Assembly: GCF_014195535.1 (NCBI RefSeq)
Contig: NZ_JACIBY010000005.1
Location: 404,823-468,822 of the forward strand
DNA length: 64,000 nucleotides
Source of the DNA: Runella defluvii
GTDB taxonomy: Bacteria; Bacteroidota; Bacteroidia; Cytophagales; Spirosomataceae
Direction: 5' to 3'
Shown: positions 25,375-33,870 of the stretch, piece after piece
Layout: each line of letters starts with the position of its first letter
Numbering within the stretch: the first letter of the stretch is position 1
Notes under the pieces: generated by a model
Told to the model about the DNA's origin: nothing
The model's database searches: none
Seen by the model: only the letters and a program-made list of their open reading frames with translations
Translations under genes and position numbers: made by a program

Positions 25375-26085
25375 ATGTCCATTCGGATACAACACCTCAC
25401 TAAACTATACGGCGCACAAAAAGCCGTCAACGACATTAGCTTCGACGTAAAGCCTGGCGAAATCATGGGATTTTTAGGGCCTAACGGCGCGGGAAAATCG
25501 ACGACCATGAAAATCACGACGGGCTACCTCAGCGCCACCAGCGGAAGCGTAGAAGTGTGTGGATTTGACGTAGCGAAGCAGTCGATGGAAGTACGCCGCT
25601 CGATTGGCTATCTGCCTGAGCACAACCCACTTTACACCGATATGTACATCAAAGAGTTTTTGCGTTTTGTGGGGGCTTTGTATGGCCTCAAAGGCGAAAA
25701 ACTGAGCCAGCGGGTGAGTGAAATGGTAGAAATATGTGGACTAGGGCTTGAACAAAACAAAAAAATTGGACAATTATCCAAAGGCTATCGCCAACGCGTT
25801 GGTTTGGCCCAAGCCTTGATTCATAACCCGCCCGTTCTGATTTTGGACGAAGCCACCACGGGACTCGACCCGAACCAAATTCTTGAGATTCGGACACTCA
25901 TTAAAAGCGTTGGAAAAGAAAAAACGGTTCTTTTTTCCTCGCACATTATGCAAGAAGTGGAAGCCATTTGCGACCGTGCCGTCATTATCAATCGGGGGCA
26001 AGTCGTGGCCAATCGCACCCTTGCCGATTTGCGCAGCGAAGGTAAACCGCTAGAAGAAGTCTTCCGAGAGCTTACCACGCAATAG
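25375..26085 (+). CDS. ABC transporter ATP-binding protein, GldA-like
   Basis: The 236-residue ATPase has Walker A GPNGAGKST (35-43), signature-like LSKGYRQRVGLAQAL, Walker B LILDEATTGLDP and the H-loop SSHIM. The sequence (STTMKITTGYLSATSGSVEVCG, QILEIRTLIKSVGKEKTVLFSSHI) is that of the GldA group, which with GldF and GldG forms the gliding-associated ABC transporter. GldA proteins are usually ~300 residues. This one lacks much of the usual C-terminal extension but retains the final LEEVFRELT motif, so it is a compact form and not a truncation by stop. No permease gene adjoins it, so assignment to gliding is tentative. Confidence 0.8.
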   Translation: MSIRIQHLTKLYGAQKAVNDISFDVKPGEIMGFLGPNGAGKSTTMKITTGYLSATSGSVEVCGFDVAKQSMEVRRSIGYLPEHNPLYTDMYIKEFLRFVGALYGLKGEKLSQRVSEMVEICGLGLEQNKKIGQLSKGYRQRVGLAQALIHNPPVLILDEATTGLDPNQILEIRTLIKSVGKEKTVLFSSHIMQEVEAICDRAVIINRGQVVANRTLADLRSEGKPLEEVFRELTTQ

Positions 26086-26164
26086 CCCTCCTTTTTTTTC
26101 GTTTTTGAAACAGAATTGTTCCTTTGAACGTAATCTCTTTTGAACGTTTTTTATATTTGAGACT

Positions 26165-26821
26165 ATGAGAAAATTATTTTTGGGATTGGTAGTGGCCTCC
26201 TTATGGGCATTTGGAGCCGCCGCTCAGACCGCCAACCCCGACGCACCTCCACCACCAGTACGACCCAATAATGATGGCCCCATCAAAGTGTTAGACGCAC
26301 CTCCTCGCAAACAAGATCCAGAGCGTCCGCCTTCGCCCTTAGACCGCCTTCGCTTGGGAGGAAGTATTGGGCCACTGTCGTTTGGAACCGTAACCAGTAT
26401 TGGGGTTTCGCCCGTGGCAGGGTATCAGGTTACTAATCGCCTTTCGTTAGGGGGTGGTTTTACGTATCAATACACCCAACTCCGCTATTCTCCTACCCTT
26501 AAAAGTAGCTACGATAACTACGGCGGACGAGTGTTTGGGATGTTTAATGTTTACGAAAGTATCAACTTAAACGCTGAATACGAATCGCTTAACGTCCAAT
26601 ACCGCGACTACAACGCCAGCGGCGTACGTAAGCGAACTTGGATAAATTCGGCCATGGTGGGAGCTTCGTACTCCACTCCGATTGGGGGGCGTTTTATCAA
26701 GGCATTTAACCTGATGTTGTTGTATAACCTAAGTTACAACAACTTGGTGAACCCTTCATATCCCGCAGAGAACATTTATCCGACTTCGAGCCCATTGGTG
26801 ATTCGAGCCGTATTGTTTTAG
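26165..26821 (+). CDS. Outer-membrane beta-barrel-like exported protein
   Basis: The 218-residue protein has a signal peptide (MRKLFLGLVVASLWAFGAAA, cut after AAAQ). A proline-rich spacer follows (PDAPPPPVRP, PPRKQDPERPPSPLDRL), then beta strands with alternating aromatic residues (LSLGGGFTYQYTQLRY, YGGRVFGMFNVYESINLNAEYESL, WINSAMVGASYSTPI, FNLMLLYNLSYN). It ends in a terminal phenylalanine, a usual barrel-insertion feature. Function is unknown. TATATTTG at 26152-26159 fits a -7 element but lies only 5 bases from the ATG, so it would give an almost leaderless message or use a different start. A long hairpin follows the stop. Confidence 0.75.
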   Translation: MRKLFLGLVVASLWAFGAAAQTANPDAPPPPVRPNNDGPIKVLDAPPRKQDPERPPSPLDRLRLGGSIGPLSFGTVTSIGVSPVAGYQVTNRLSLGGGFTYQYTQLRYSPTLKSSYDNYGGRVFGMFNVYESINLNAEYESLNVQYRDYNASGVRKRTWINSAMVGASYSTPIGGRFIKAFNLMLLYNLSYNNLVNPSYPAENIYPTSSPLVIRAVLF

Positions 26822-26839
26822 TGTTTTAGTGTTTTTCAG

Positions 26840-26907
26840 TGTCGAGGGGCGAGTGCAGAGTGTCGAGTGTATTTTTGTATTCGACACTCTGCACTCGCCC
26901 CTCGACA
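26840..26907. repeat. Long perfect inverted repeat, terminator-like (TGTCGA family)
   Basis: Two 27-base arms (26840-26866 and 26881-26907) are perfectly complementary around a 14-base T-rich loop. It lies between convergent genes and probably ends both transcripts. Its core words (TGTCGAG, GAGTGCAGAGTGTCGA) recur in the hairpins at 58718-58793 and 60199-60254, so it is a member of a dispersed family. Confidence 0.88.
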
Positions 26908-26922
26908 TTCTACCCTAGACAT

Positions 26923-28170
26923 TTATTCTTTCACAGCTGCAAACTGCGTAAGGCGGTGCCCCATTTTGTCGCGCTTTGTTTTCAAATATCCTTCATTGTA
27001 CTGATTTGCAGGCATTTCGATGGGCACACAATCAATAATTTCTAGGCCATAACCCATCAAACCCACCCGTTTTTTAGGGTTGTTTGAAATGAGTTTGATT
27101 TTGCTCAATCCCAAATCGCGCAAAATCTGTGCGCCTACGCCATAATCACGCTCGTCCATTTTAAACCCAAGGGCAATATTGGCGTCAACCGTATCCAAGC
27201 CATTTTCTTGCAATTTATAGGCTTTCAGTTTGTTGATAAGTCCAATACCACGCCCTTCTTGGTTCATATACACCACCACGCCTTTGCCCGCGCGCTCAAC
27301 CATTTCCATCGACGCGTGCAATTGCGGCCCGCAGTCGCAACGGCATGACCCGAAAATATCGCCCGTCACGCACGATGAGTGAACGCGCACCAATACGGGT
27401 TCATCTTTTTCCCACGTACCTTTAATAAGGGCTAAGTGTAACTCCTCGGTATGGATTTGGCGGAACGCAATCATGTCGAAATGCCCCCATTCGGTCGGCA
27501 TGTCAACGGCGATTTCGCGCTTGATAAGGGTTTCTTTCTGAAGACGGTATTCAATCAAATCCTTGATAGACACCAACTTCATATCAAACTTATCGGCCAA
27601 TTCGCGCAGCTGTGGCAAACGCGCCATCGTACCGTCTTCGTTCAAAATCTCAATAAGGACTCCCGCAGGTTTTAATCCTGCCAAACGCGCAAAATCAATG
27701 GCAGCTTCGGTATGACCCGTGCGACGAAGTACGCCGCCAGGCATGGCACGAAGCGGAAAAATATGTCCTGGACGACCTAATTCTTCGGGACGGATGGTAG
27801 GATCCACCAAAGCTTGAATGGTTTTAGAACGGTCGGAAGCCGAAATTCCCGTCGTACAGCCGTGCCCCAGCAAATCGACCGATACGGTAAACGGTGTCTC
27901 GTGCGTAGAAGTATTATCTCCCACCATCATTTTGAGGCCCAATTCCTCGCAGCGCTCCACGGTAAGGGGGGCACACATGAGCCCTCGGCCTTCTTTTACC
28001 ATGAAGTTCACCATTTCAGGCGTGGTCATTTCGGCCGCACAAATAAAGTCTCCTTCATTTTCACGGTCTTCATCATCGACCACAATGATGATTTTCCCTG
28101 CTCGAATGTCTTCAATCGCCGATTCAATGGTATCGAGCTTGATGGAATTGGTATTATTATTGCTATCCAT
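26923..28170 (-). CDS. ribBA: Bifunctional DHBP synthase / GTP cyclohydrolase II (RibBA)
   Basis: The 415-residue enzyme catalyses the two entry steps of riboflavin synthesis: ribulose 5-phosphate to 3,4-dihydroxy-2-butanone 4-phosphate, and GTP to the pyrimidine precursor. The N-terminal RibB half has [17 protein letters not shown] and the substrate loop [11 protein letters not shown]. The C-terminal RibA half has the zinc ligands [15 protein letters not shown], the [13 protein letters not shown] loop and the usual SNNPKK. Both halves look intact. A minus-strand TATCTTTG at 28276-28283 could be its -7 element, leaving a ~100-base leader. I looked for FMN-riboswitch features there and did not find them. 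It stands alone between convergent and divergent neighbours. Confidence 0.97.
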   Translation of the reverse strand: MDSNNNTNSIKLDTIESAIEDIRAGKIIIVVDDEDRENEGDFICAAEMTTPEMVNFMVKEGRGLMCAPLTVERCEELGLKMMVGDNTSTHETPFTVSVDLLGHGCTTGISASDRSKTIQALVDPTIRPEELGRPGHIFPLRAMPGGVLRRTGHTEAAIDFARLAGLKPAGVLIEILNEDGTMARLPQLRELADKFDMKLVSIKDLIEYRLQKETLIKREIAVDMPTEWGHFDMIAFRQIHTEELHLALIKGTWEKDEPVLVRVHSSCVTGDIFGSCRCDCGPQLHASMEMVERAGKGVVVYMNQEGRGIGLINKLKAYKLQENGLDTVDANIALGFKMDERDYGVGAQILRDLGLSKIKLISNNPKKRVGLMGYGLEIIDCVPIEMPANQYNEGYLKTKRDKMGHRLTQFAAVKE

Positions 28171-28321
28171 GTATCAAATAAAAATAGTTTGCGAAAAACA
28201 ACGTTTTATGTTTACGATTCTGTGTAGTGCGTGTAATTCTTTTCGTAGTAAGTTTGTTAGTAAAACAACCTTTTGCAAAGATACGTTCTTTGGGGAGAAG
28301 GAAATCGGAAATCATAAATCT

Positions 28322-30289
28322 ATGAAATCATCTCTTGTACTTTTTTTCTTTTTGGTAAGCCTAGCCGTCTTGGGGCAAGATTATTGTGACCCTGCTCAAC
28401 GAAACGCTGCAATTGGCAATGGCGGATTTATCGTAAAAGGCTCGTCTGTTGGTTGTCTTTTATTTGATGTTAATGTAGAAAAAACGGTGGGAGAAAATGC
28501 CCAATACATTTATGACTACAAAGGTGGCGACCCTACCAAAGCGCCTTATGCAGCTACTGCCACCACGTCACATCGCTATACTAAACTTGGCAAATATACC
28601 ATTCTCCAGCTTGTAAGCACGGGGGGCACAGGAGCCATCGCCTGCCGCGTAGTAGAAGCTGTCACAGCGCCCAATTATAAAGTACAAGTCTGTAGTGGGC
28701 GCAAAGTGGTAGTCACAATCGCCGACGATTCTACCACCAAAGGTTATGAATCTTTTTTGGTTAATTTTGGAGGGGGTATTTTTATTCCTGTCTCCAAAGC
28801 CAATAGCCCTTACGTTATTTCTTATGCTTACCCTGCTACTGCCAATGCCGCAACCATTTCGGTAACGGGTACTGCCCCTGGCAATATTCCGCTTACCTGC
28901 AAAAAAGATACGAGTGTAGTTCTGAATACTTCTACTGCAACGGGCGTATCCATCCGCAAAGTAACCACTCGCCCCGACGGCACGGTGGATGTGCTTGTCA
29001 AAGGTAGCGCAGGCATCAAAGCCGACATTCAAATCGACGAAGGCGCGACGGGAACGTTTAAAAACACGGGCCAAAGCGCGACCACCAACGATACCACCAC
29101 GGTGACGATTCGCGCCATCAACGCCGCCCAAAACGCTTATTGTTTTCGCCTAAGTACCAGCGACGTCTGCGACAATACCACCACTACCTCCAGCGTAGTC
29201 TGTGCCACGAGCTTAGATGTTGTAGCTCAAAACCAACAAAACGTACTCACTTGGAAAGAATATCCGCACGCGGCCTCATTTCAAAATTACCGCGTCAATC
29301 TCAACGGAACCCCTAGCCCAGTGGTCACGAATCGTACCACAACAACCCAAACTGACCGCAACGTGACCTGCGGAAATCAGTATTGTTATCAAGTCACGGT
29401 GACATTGGCGGGAGGCGTTGAATCGGTTTCGCAACTGCGCTGTGTTCAAGCCATTTCTAGCGATGTTCCATCAAAAATTACCAACGTTGTGGCTTCGGTA
29501 CTCGAAGAAGAACAAAAAGTAGAAGTACGTATTACCAATCCACCAGCGTCGGGAGCTAGTCCTTCTCGATTCAAAACCATTTTTTTACGCGCCGACAATG
29601 GCAGCAACAACTACCAAGAGGTGGGGGTTGCCAATAACCAATTGACATTTATTGACCCCACCGCCAACCCCAATGCTCAATCGTACTGCTATAAAGTTCA
29701 ATACGAAAACAGTTGCGGAAATCGCTCCGAACCAAGCGACCCCGTTTGTTCAATTCACTTATATTCCAAAACCAGCTCAACCGTTGACTGGACCATTGAT
29801 TCTCCATTCTTGTTTCCGGTTGGCTACTACGCTTTAGAGATATTGAACGAGCAAGGGGTTCTTGTTGACCAAGTTCGTTTGGGAGGAAACTCTAGCTTCG
29901 ACCCTGACACTTATAATCCTGACCAACAGCAGTTTAGATACCGAATACTTGCTTATCCACAAGGGTCTTCGGGGTTAATAAGTTATTCCAACCCTTACGT
30001 CTTTGTCCGCAATGCTCTTGTCTTCATTCCCGATGCGTTTTCTCCTAACCAAGACAATGTCAACGACTTTTTTGCGATGCAAGGGCAATTTGTCAATACT
30101 TCAAGACTGATTGTCTATAACCGATGGGGCGAAGTGCTTTTTGAATCCGATGACGCGATAAAAAAAGGGTGGGACGGAAAACTCAATGGACAGCCCGCAC
30201 CCGAAGGGTCTTACGTGTATCGGATTGAAGTAAGTGATTTGCTTGGTAAAAATTTTGTTAAAATCGGGACTTTCTTACTCGCTCGGTAG
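28322..30289 (+). CDS. T9SS type-B exported protein (gliding-motility C-terminal domain)
   Basis: The ~655-residue product starts MKSSLVLFFFLVSLAVLG, a signal peptide cut near GQ. Ig/PKD-like and fibronectin-like beta domains follow (e.g. NVLTWKEYPHAASFQNYRVNL, YCYKVQYENSCGNRSEPSDPV). It ends with the gliding-motility-associated C-terminal domain: FIPDAFSPNQDNVNDFF, LIVYNRWGEVLFES, GWDGKLNGQPAPEGSYVY. This is a type-B sorting signal for T9SS, so the protein should be secreted or surface bound. The open frame begins at 27818 inside ribBA antisense, but the ATG at 28322 carries the signal peptide. TAAGTTTG at 28249-28256 may be its -7 box. Its last 15 bases overlap the convergent regulator gene. 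Confidence 0.9.
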   Translation: MKSSLVLFFFLVSLAVLGQDYCDPAQRNAAIGNGGFIVKGSSVGCLLFDVNVEKTVGENAQYIYDYKGGDPTKAPYAATATTSHRYTKLGKYTILQLVSTGGTGAIACRVVEAVTAPNYKVQVCSGRKVVVTIADDSTTKGYESFLVNFGGGIFIPVSKANSPYVISYAYPATANAATISVTGTAPGNIPLTCKKDTSVVLNTSTATGVSIRKVTTRPDGTVDVLVKGSAGIKADIQIDEGATGTFKNTGQSATTNDTTTVTIRAINAAQNAYCFRLSTSDVCDNTTTTSSVVCATSLDVVAQNQQNVLTWKEYPHAASFQNYRVNLNGTPSPVVTNRTTTTQTDRNVTCGNQYCYQVTVTLAGGVESVSQLRCVQAISSDVPSKITNVVASVLEEEQKVEVRITNPPASGASPSRFKTIFLRADNGSNNYQEVGVANNQLTFIDPTANPNAQSYCYKVQYENSCGNRSEPSDPVCSIHLYSKTSSTVDWTIDSPFLFPVGYYALEILNEQGVLVDQVRLGGNSSFDPDTYNPDQQQFRYRILAYPQGSSGLISYSNPYVFVRNALVFIPDAFSPNQDNVNDFFAMQGQFVNTSRLIVYNRWGEVLFESDDAIKKGWDGKLNGQPAPEGSYVYRIEVSDLLGKNFVKIGTFLLAR

Positions 30290-30997
30290 TTTTCGGTACT
30301 TTTGCTCAAACTCAACTAGGTAGCGGTTTCCAATCGGAATTTCGACATTACCTAAGTGGACTTTGGCCCTCTGAACTGCCGTTATCCGTTCAAAAGCGAC
30401 AATAAACGAATTGTGAATACGCCCAAACTGCTCTTCGGGCAGTTTGGCTTCCATGGCTTTTAGGTTCAGGCGCGTCAGAATGGGTTTCGGTTGCTGCGTG
30501 GTGTATATTTTGACGTAGTCTTTGAGCCCTTCCACGTAATTTACTTCATCGAAATAAATCTTGATTTCTTTGTATTCCGAAAAAACAAAGAAAAAACCAC
30601 GTTCCGCAACCGCTGGCGTCTCCTCTTTCTGACGCAATTCAAACAATTCTTTGGCCCGAAATACTGCTTTTTCAAAACGTCCAAACGGAATCGGTTTGAG
30701 TAAATAATCCACGACATTTAGTTCAAAACCCTCCAAAGCATACTGCTCATAGGCCGTCGTAAAAATCACCATTGGCGGTTGTGAAAGTCCGCGTAAAAAT
30801 TGCGTTCCTGTCAACGTAGGCATCTGAATATCCAGAAAAATGAGGTCCACTGAATGGGTTTTAAGCCACAAATCAGCATCGAAGGCATTTGAAAAAGTAG
30901 CTTGTAGATCCAAGTACGGAAACCGACGAAGGTCATCGGCCAAAATCGCCAAAGCAAACGGCTCGTCGTCAATGGCTATGCAACGTAACTGCGTCAT
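30275..30997 (-). CDS. LytTR-family response regulator
   Basis: The 240-residue protein has a receiver domain with acidic residues D10/D11, phospho-acceptor D56 (LIFLDIQMP), Thr in VIFTTAYEQYA and Lys in YLLKPI. A C-terminal LytTR DNA-binding domain follows (YVEGLKDYVKIYTTQ, FGRIHNSFIVAFERI). It is phosphorylated by the LytS-type kinase encoded just upstream, whose stop overlaps this start in ATGA. The pair is divergent from the CotH genes, so that locus is a plausible target, though no operator is identified. Its 3' end overlaps the convergent T9SS gene by 15 bases. Confidence 0.95.
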   Translation of the reverse strand: MTQLRCIAIDDEPFALAILADDLRRFPYLDLQATFSNAFDADLWLKTHSVDLIFLDIQMPTLTGTQFLRGLSQPPMVIFTTAYEQYALEGFELNVVDYLLKPIPFGRFEKAVFRAKELFELRQKEETPAVAERGFFFVFSEYKEIKIYFDEVNYVEGLKDYVKIYTTQQPKPILTRLNLKAMEAKLPEEQFGRIHNSFIVAFERITAVQRAKVHLGNVEIPIGNRYLVEFEQKYRKLPSE

Positions 30998-32082
30998 GGG
31001 GCTAGTTCAAGGGATAATTCCACCCGAAATGTAGTGGCGTTGGTGTAAATATGCAATTCGTGCCGCTGTGGATAATGCAGGGCCAGGCGGCGTTCCACAT
31101 TTTTTATCCCCAATCCCGACGCACCTTCCTTGGGTAGGTTATTTTCAAAAATGGGGTTTTCGGCAAAAAACAACAAGTGGTTTTCTCCCACCCGAAAGCC
31201 AATCACGATGTCACTTTTTTGTTGACTGTGCAAGCCGTATTTAAACGCATTTTCGACAAAAGGCAAAAACAATAAAGGCTCAATTTGATACCTTTCAATC
31301 GCTCCTTCGTGTACAAACGAAACGGAGTTTTGCTCGGTCAGTCGCATTTTTTGGAGGTCAATAAAATGCTGCAAATGCTCAATTTCTTGCGCTAATGGCA
31401 CGCGTTCGTGGTTGGCCTGATAAATCACGTACCGCAGCAACTGCGACAGTTTCACCACTGCTTCTTCGGCATTATCCGACTTTTGGCGTGTCAACCAGCG
31501 AATGTTGTTGAGCGTATTAAACAAAAAATGTGGGCTGATTTGAAGTTTCAACACGGCCAATTCGGCGGCTATTTTTTCCAATTGAATCTGTTGTTTTTCT
31601 TCGCGTTCGCGCAAACGGTCACGCACCAAGGCAATCATCGAGCTGGCCAACGTAATCAAACAAAACGATAAAAAAGCGGTGATTTGAGGAGGCCCTATCG
31701 CCCCAAAAGGAGGCCGAACGGGCATTCTGCCCGAGGGTGGTGGCATCGGCGGAGGTACTTGCCCAAGCATCGGGGGGCGGCTCATTCGCCACCACTGCAT
31801 CAGCAAATCGTTGGCAATCAAATAAATCAACAATGCTCCTGCCACTGCCCCCACGTACGCAATCACATTCTTTTTAGACAGCAGATTCGGGATTAAGCGT
31901 TGGAGATTGAGGTAAAAAAAGGCAATCAACAAGGCATCACCTGCCAGCTTACTCAGCAAAAAACTGCCAAAATTTGGCGGAAACCAGGTGTTTGAAAAGG
32001 AAAAAAATAGCAACGGAGAGGCGATGTAAACTACCCAGCCAATGAGGTGCAGCCACCCGTTATATCGTTCTAAATACTTCAT
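30994..32082 (-). CDS. LytS/YehU-type sensor histidine kinase
   Basis: The 362-residue kinase has four predicted membrane helices in the first ~150 residues, interrupted by a Pro/Gly-rich loop (PMLGQVPPPMPPPSGRMPV). A coiled-coil linker follows (DRLREREEKQQIQLEKIA), then the His_kinase domain with phospho-acceptor in LQISPHFLFNTLNNI. The ATPase shows the N-box FVENAFKYGL and GLGIKNVERRL. It has no large external domain, so the signal may be sensed in the membrane. It forms an operon with the LytTR regulator downstream (4-base overlap) and lies about 200 bases from the divergent CotH gene. Confidence 0.94.
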   Translation of the reverse strand: MKYLERYNGWLHLIGWVVYIASPLLFFSFSNTWFPPNFGSFLLSKLAGDALLIAFFYLNLQRLIPNLLSKKNVIAYVGAVAGALLIYLIANDLLMQWWRMSRPPMLGQVPPPMPPPSGRMPVRPPFGAIGPPQITAFLSFCLITLASSMIALVRDRLREREEKQQIQLEKIAAELAVLKLQISPHFLFNTLNNIRWLTRQKSDNAEEAVVKLSQLLRYVIYQANHERVPLAQEIEHLQHFIDLQKMRLTEQNSVSFVHEGAIERYQIEPLLFLPFVENAFKYGLHSQQKSDIVIGFRVGENHLLFFAENPIFENNLPKEGASGLGIKNVERRLALHYPQRHELHIYTNATTFRVELSLELAP

Positions 32083-32285
32083 AAAATCCTTTTCCTAGCT
32101 ATACATTTTTTTACCCACCTTCGTTGCAATGTGTCTATTTATCAGCGGTTTGTGTAGAGCCTTTGCCAAACTTAACAATTTCTTAACATTCTTCTACACA
32201 TATCCAGTATTTGTAGGCACATACGGCAAGAGCTGCCACATCTTGCGTTCATTGGCGGTAATCAACTTTAAAACCGCCATAACCG

Positions 32286-33791
32286 ATGAAACGCACACCT
32301 TATCTTTTTTTGCTCAGCTTGCTCTGTTGGATTTCCGTCGAAAGCATGAGCCAAAACAACACTTCTACCCCAAAAAGTAAGTCACGCCGACCCAATTACG
32401 AGGTAGTCTTTCCTCAAAATCGCGTGAATACGCTAGAAATCACGCTTACCCAAGCCACTTGGGATAGCATACAAATAGATATGAAAAAGAAATTTGGGAA
32501 TGAATTTGGAAAAGGAAGTCGATTTCCAGGACCGATGCCTAGAAATGGGGCTTCTGCAGCTGCCATGCGGGAGGGAGGTTCGATGGGCGGAGGTCCTGCT
32601 TCTTTTGGCCAAAGCGAGCCCAATTATGTGGTAGCTTCGTTGAAGTTTAACGGAAAAACGTGGAATTCGGTAGGTTTTCGCCTCAAAGGCAATTCGACCC
32701 TAATGATGTCTTGGGGACAAGGGATTTACAAATTGCCTTTCCGATTATCGTTTGATGAATTTGCACCTAAAGGGACAGCGAAACCCTCATTTTACGGCTT
32801 TCATGAGTTGTCGATGTCACCTGCGGCCAACGACCCTTCACTTTTACACGAAAAAGTGGCCGCTGATTTATTCCGTCAAGCAGGCATTCCCGCCGCCCAA
32901 ACGGCTTTCTATCGCGTATTTATCAATTTTGGAGAAGGCTTGAAATACTGTGGGGTTTATACCATGGTTGAGGTAATCGACGACACGATGGTTGGTACTC
33001 AGTTTGGAGATACCAAAGGAAATATTTACAAACCCGAATCTACGTTTCAGAAGTTTACGGCGGTTCAGTTTGAAAAGAAAAATAACAAGAAAAAAGCAGA
33101 TTACTCAGACGTTCAGTCGTTCATCAAGGCGCTAAATGATTCTACTCGGCTTACACAGCCTGCCCAGTGGCGAGCGCATTTGGAAGCTACCTTCAATGTT
33201 CCTCATTTTTTAAAATACTTGGCCATCAACAACGTCATTGGCAACTGGGATACCTACGGAGCCATGGCGCACAACTTTTACCTGTACAATTCGCCCACTA
33301 AAAAACTGACGTGGATTCCGTGGGACAACAACGAGGCATTTTCGAGCCGTGGTGGTGGAATGCCTCCTGCTGCAATGGCGCGCAATGAAAAACGTCCCAG
33401 CGAAAGTAGTAGTGGCCCTTCAGAAGGGTTCTTTCCACCGCCACCACCGATGGGAGGCAACAAAGGTGGATTTGGCGGGAATGTTTCCCTCGACCTTTCG
33501 ACCGTCAGCAAGCAATGGCCACTGATTCGCTACCTAGCCGATGATCCCGTCTATTTGACGCAATACAAAAATTACGTCAAAGCGTTTACCCAACATCTAT
33601 TTACAACTACCAACATGAAAAAGTTATTGGAACGTCAGCATCGTCTTATTGCACCTTATGTGGAAGGCAAGGAGGCAAAACCTTATTCTCAGCTACGGGA
33701 TACGGCTAGTTTTGGTCGTTCGCTCGAACAACTCAATGAACACGTCGTATCTCAAACGCAAAAAGTAGCAGCGTTTTTACAAAAGCCCTAG
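32286..33791 (+). CDS. CotH kinase family protein, first copy
   Basis: The 501-residue exported protein has a signal peptide (MKRTPYLFLLSLLCWISV, cleaved after SMSQ). A beta-rich start (YEVVFPQNRVNTLEITLTQ) leads to a Gly/Met-rich insert and the CotH kinase fold: FRLKGNST loop, INFGEGLKYCGVYTMVEVIDD, NWDTYGAMAHN with probable catalytic Asp322, and WIPWDNNEAF with metal-binding Asp347. CotH proteins are atypical protein kinases that phosphorylate secreted or surface proteins. A second copy follows 79 bases later, and polyphosphate-polymerase genes lie downstream. The insert with FFPPPPPMGGNKGGFGG near residue 380 is low-complexity and absent from the second copy. Confidence 0.9.
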   Translation: MKRTPYLFLLSLLCWISVESMSQNNTSTPKSKSRRPNYEVVFPQNRVNTLEITLTQATWDSIQIDMKKKFGNEFGKGSRFPGPMPRNGASAAAMREGGSMGGGPASFGQSEPNYVVASLKFNGKTWNSVGFRLKGNSTLMMSWGQGIYKLPFRLSFDEFAPKGTAKPSFYGFHELSMSPAANDPSLLHEKVAADLFRQAGIPAAQTAFYRVFINFGEGLKYCGVYTMVEVIDDTMVGTQFGDTKGNIYKPESTFQKFTAVQFEKKNNKKKADYSDVQSFIKALNDSTRLTQPAQWRAHLEATFNVPHFLKYLAINNVIGNWDTYGAMAHNFYLYNSPTKKLTWIPWDNNEAFSSRGGGMPPAAMARNEKRPSESSSGPSEGFFPPPPPMGGNKGGFGGNVSLDLSTVSKQWPLIRYLADDPVYLTQYKNYVKAFTQHLFTTTNMKKLLERQHRLIAPYVEGKEAKPYSQLRDTASFGRSLEQLNEHVVSQTQKVAAFLQKP

Positions 33792-33870
33792 TCCTCTTGC
33801 AACGTAACTATTTCTTTTAACGTAAACCTCATTGATACCGATGCCTCTAAACTCATATTCTGACACCTTT

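Noticed and set aside
25233..25517. N-terminal extension of the Ig-module protein
   Set aside because: It would bury the signal peptide at 25232 and overlap the start of the divergent ABC ATPase gene.
28171..28283. FMN riboswitch before ribBA
   Set aside because: The ~100-base leader lacks the conserved RFN-element sequence blocks and folding pattern.
27818..28321. Upstream extension of the T9SS type-B gene antisense to ribBA
   Set aside because: The signal peptide begins at 28322; the extension lies opposite conserved ribBA codons.
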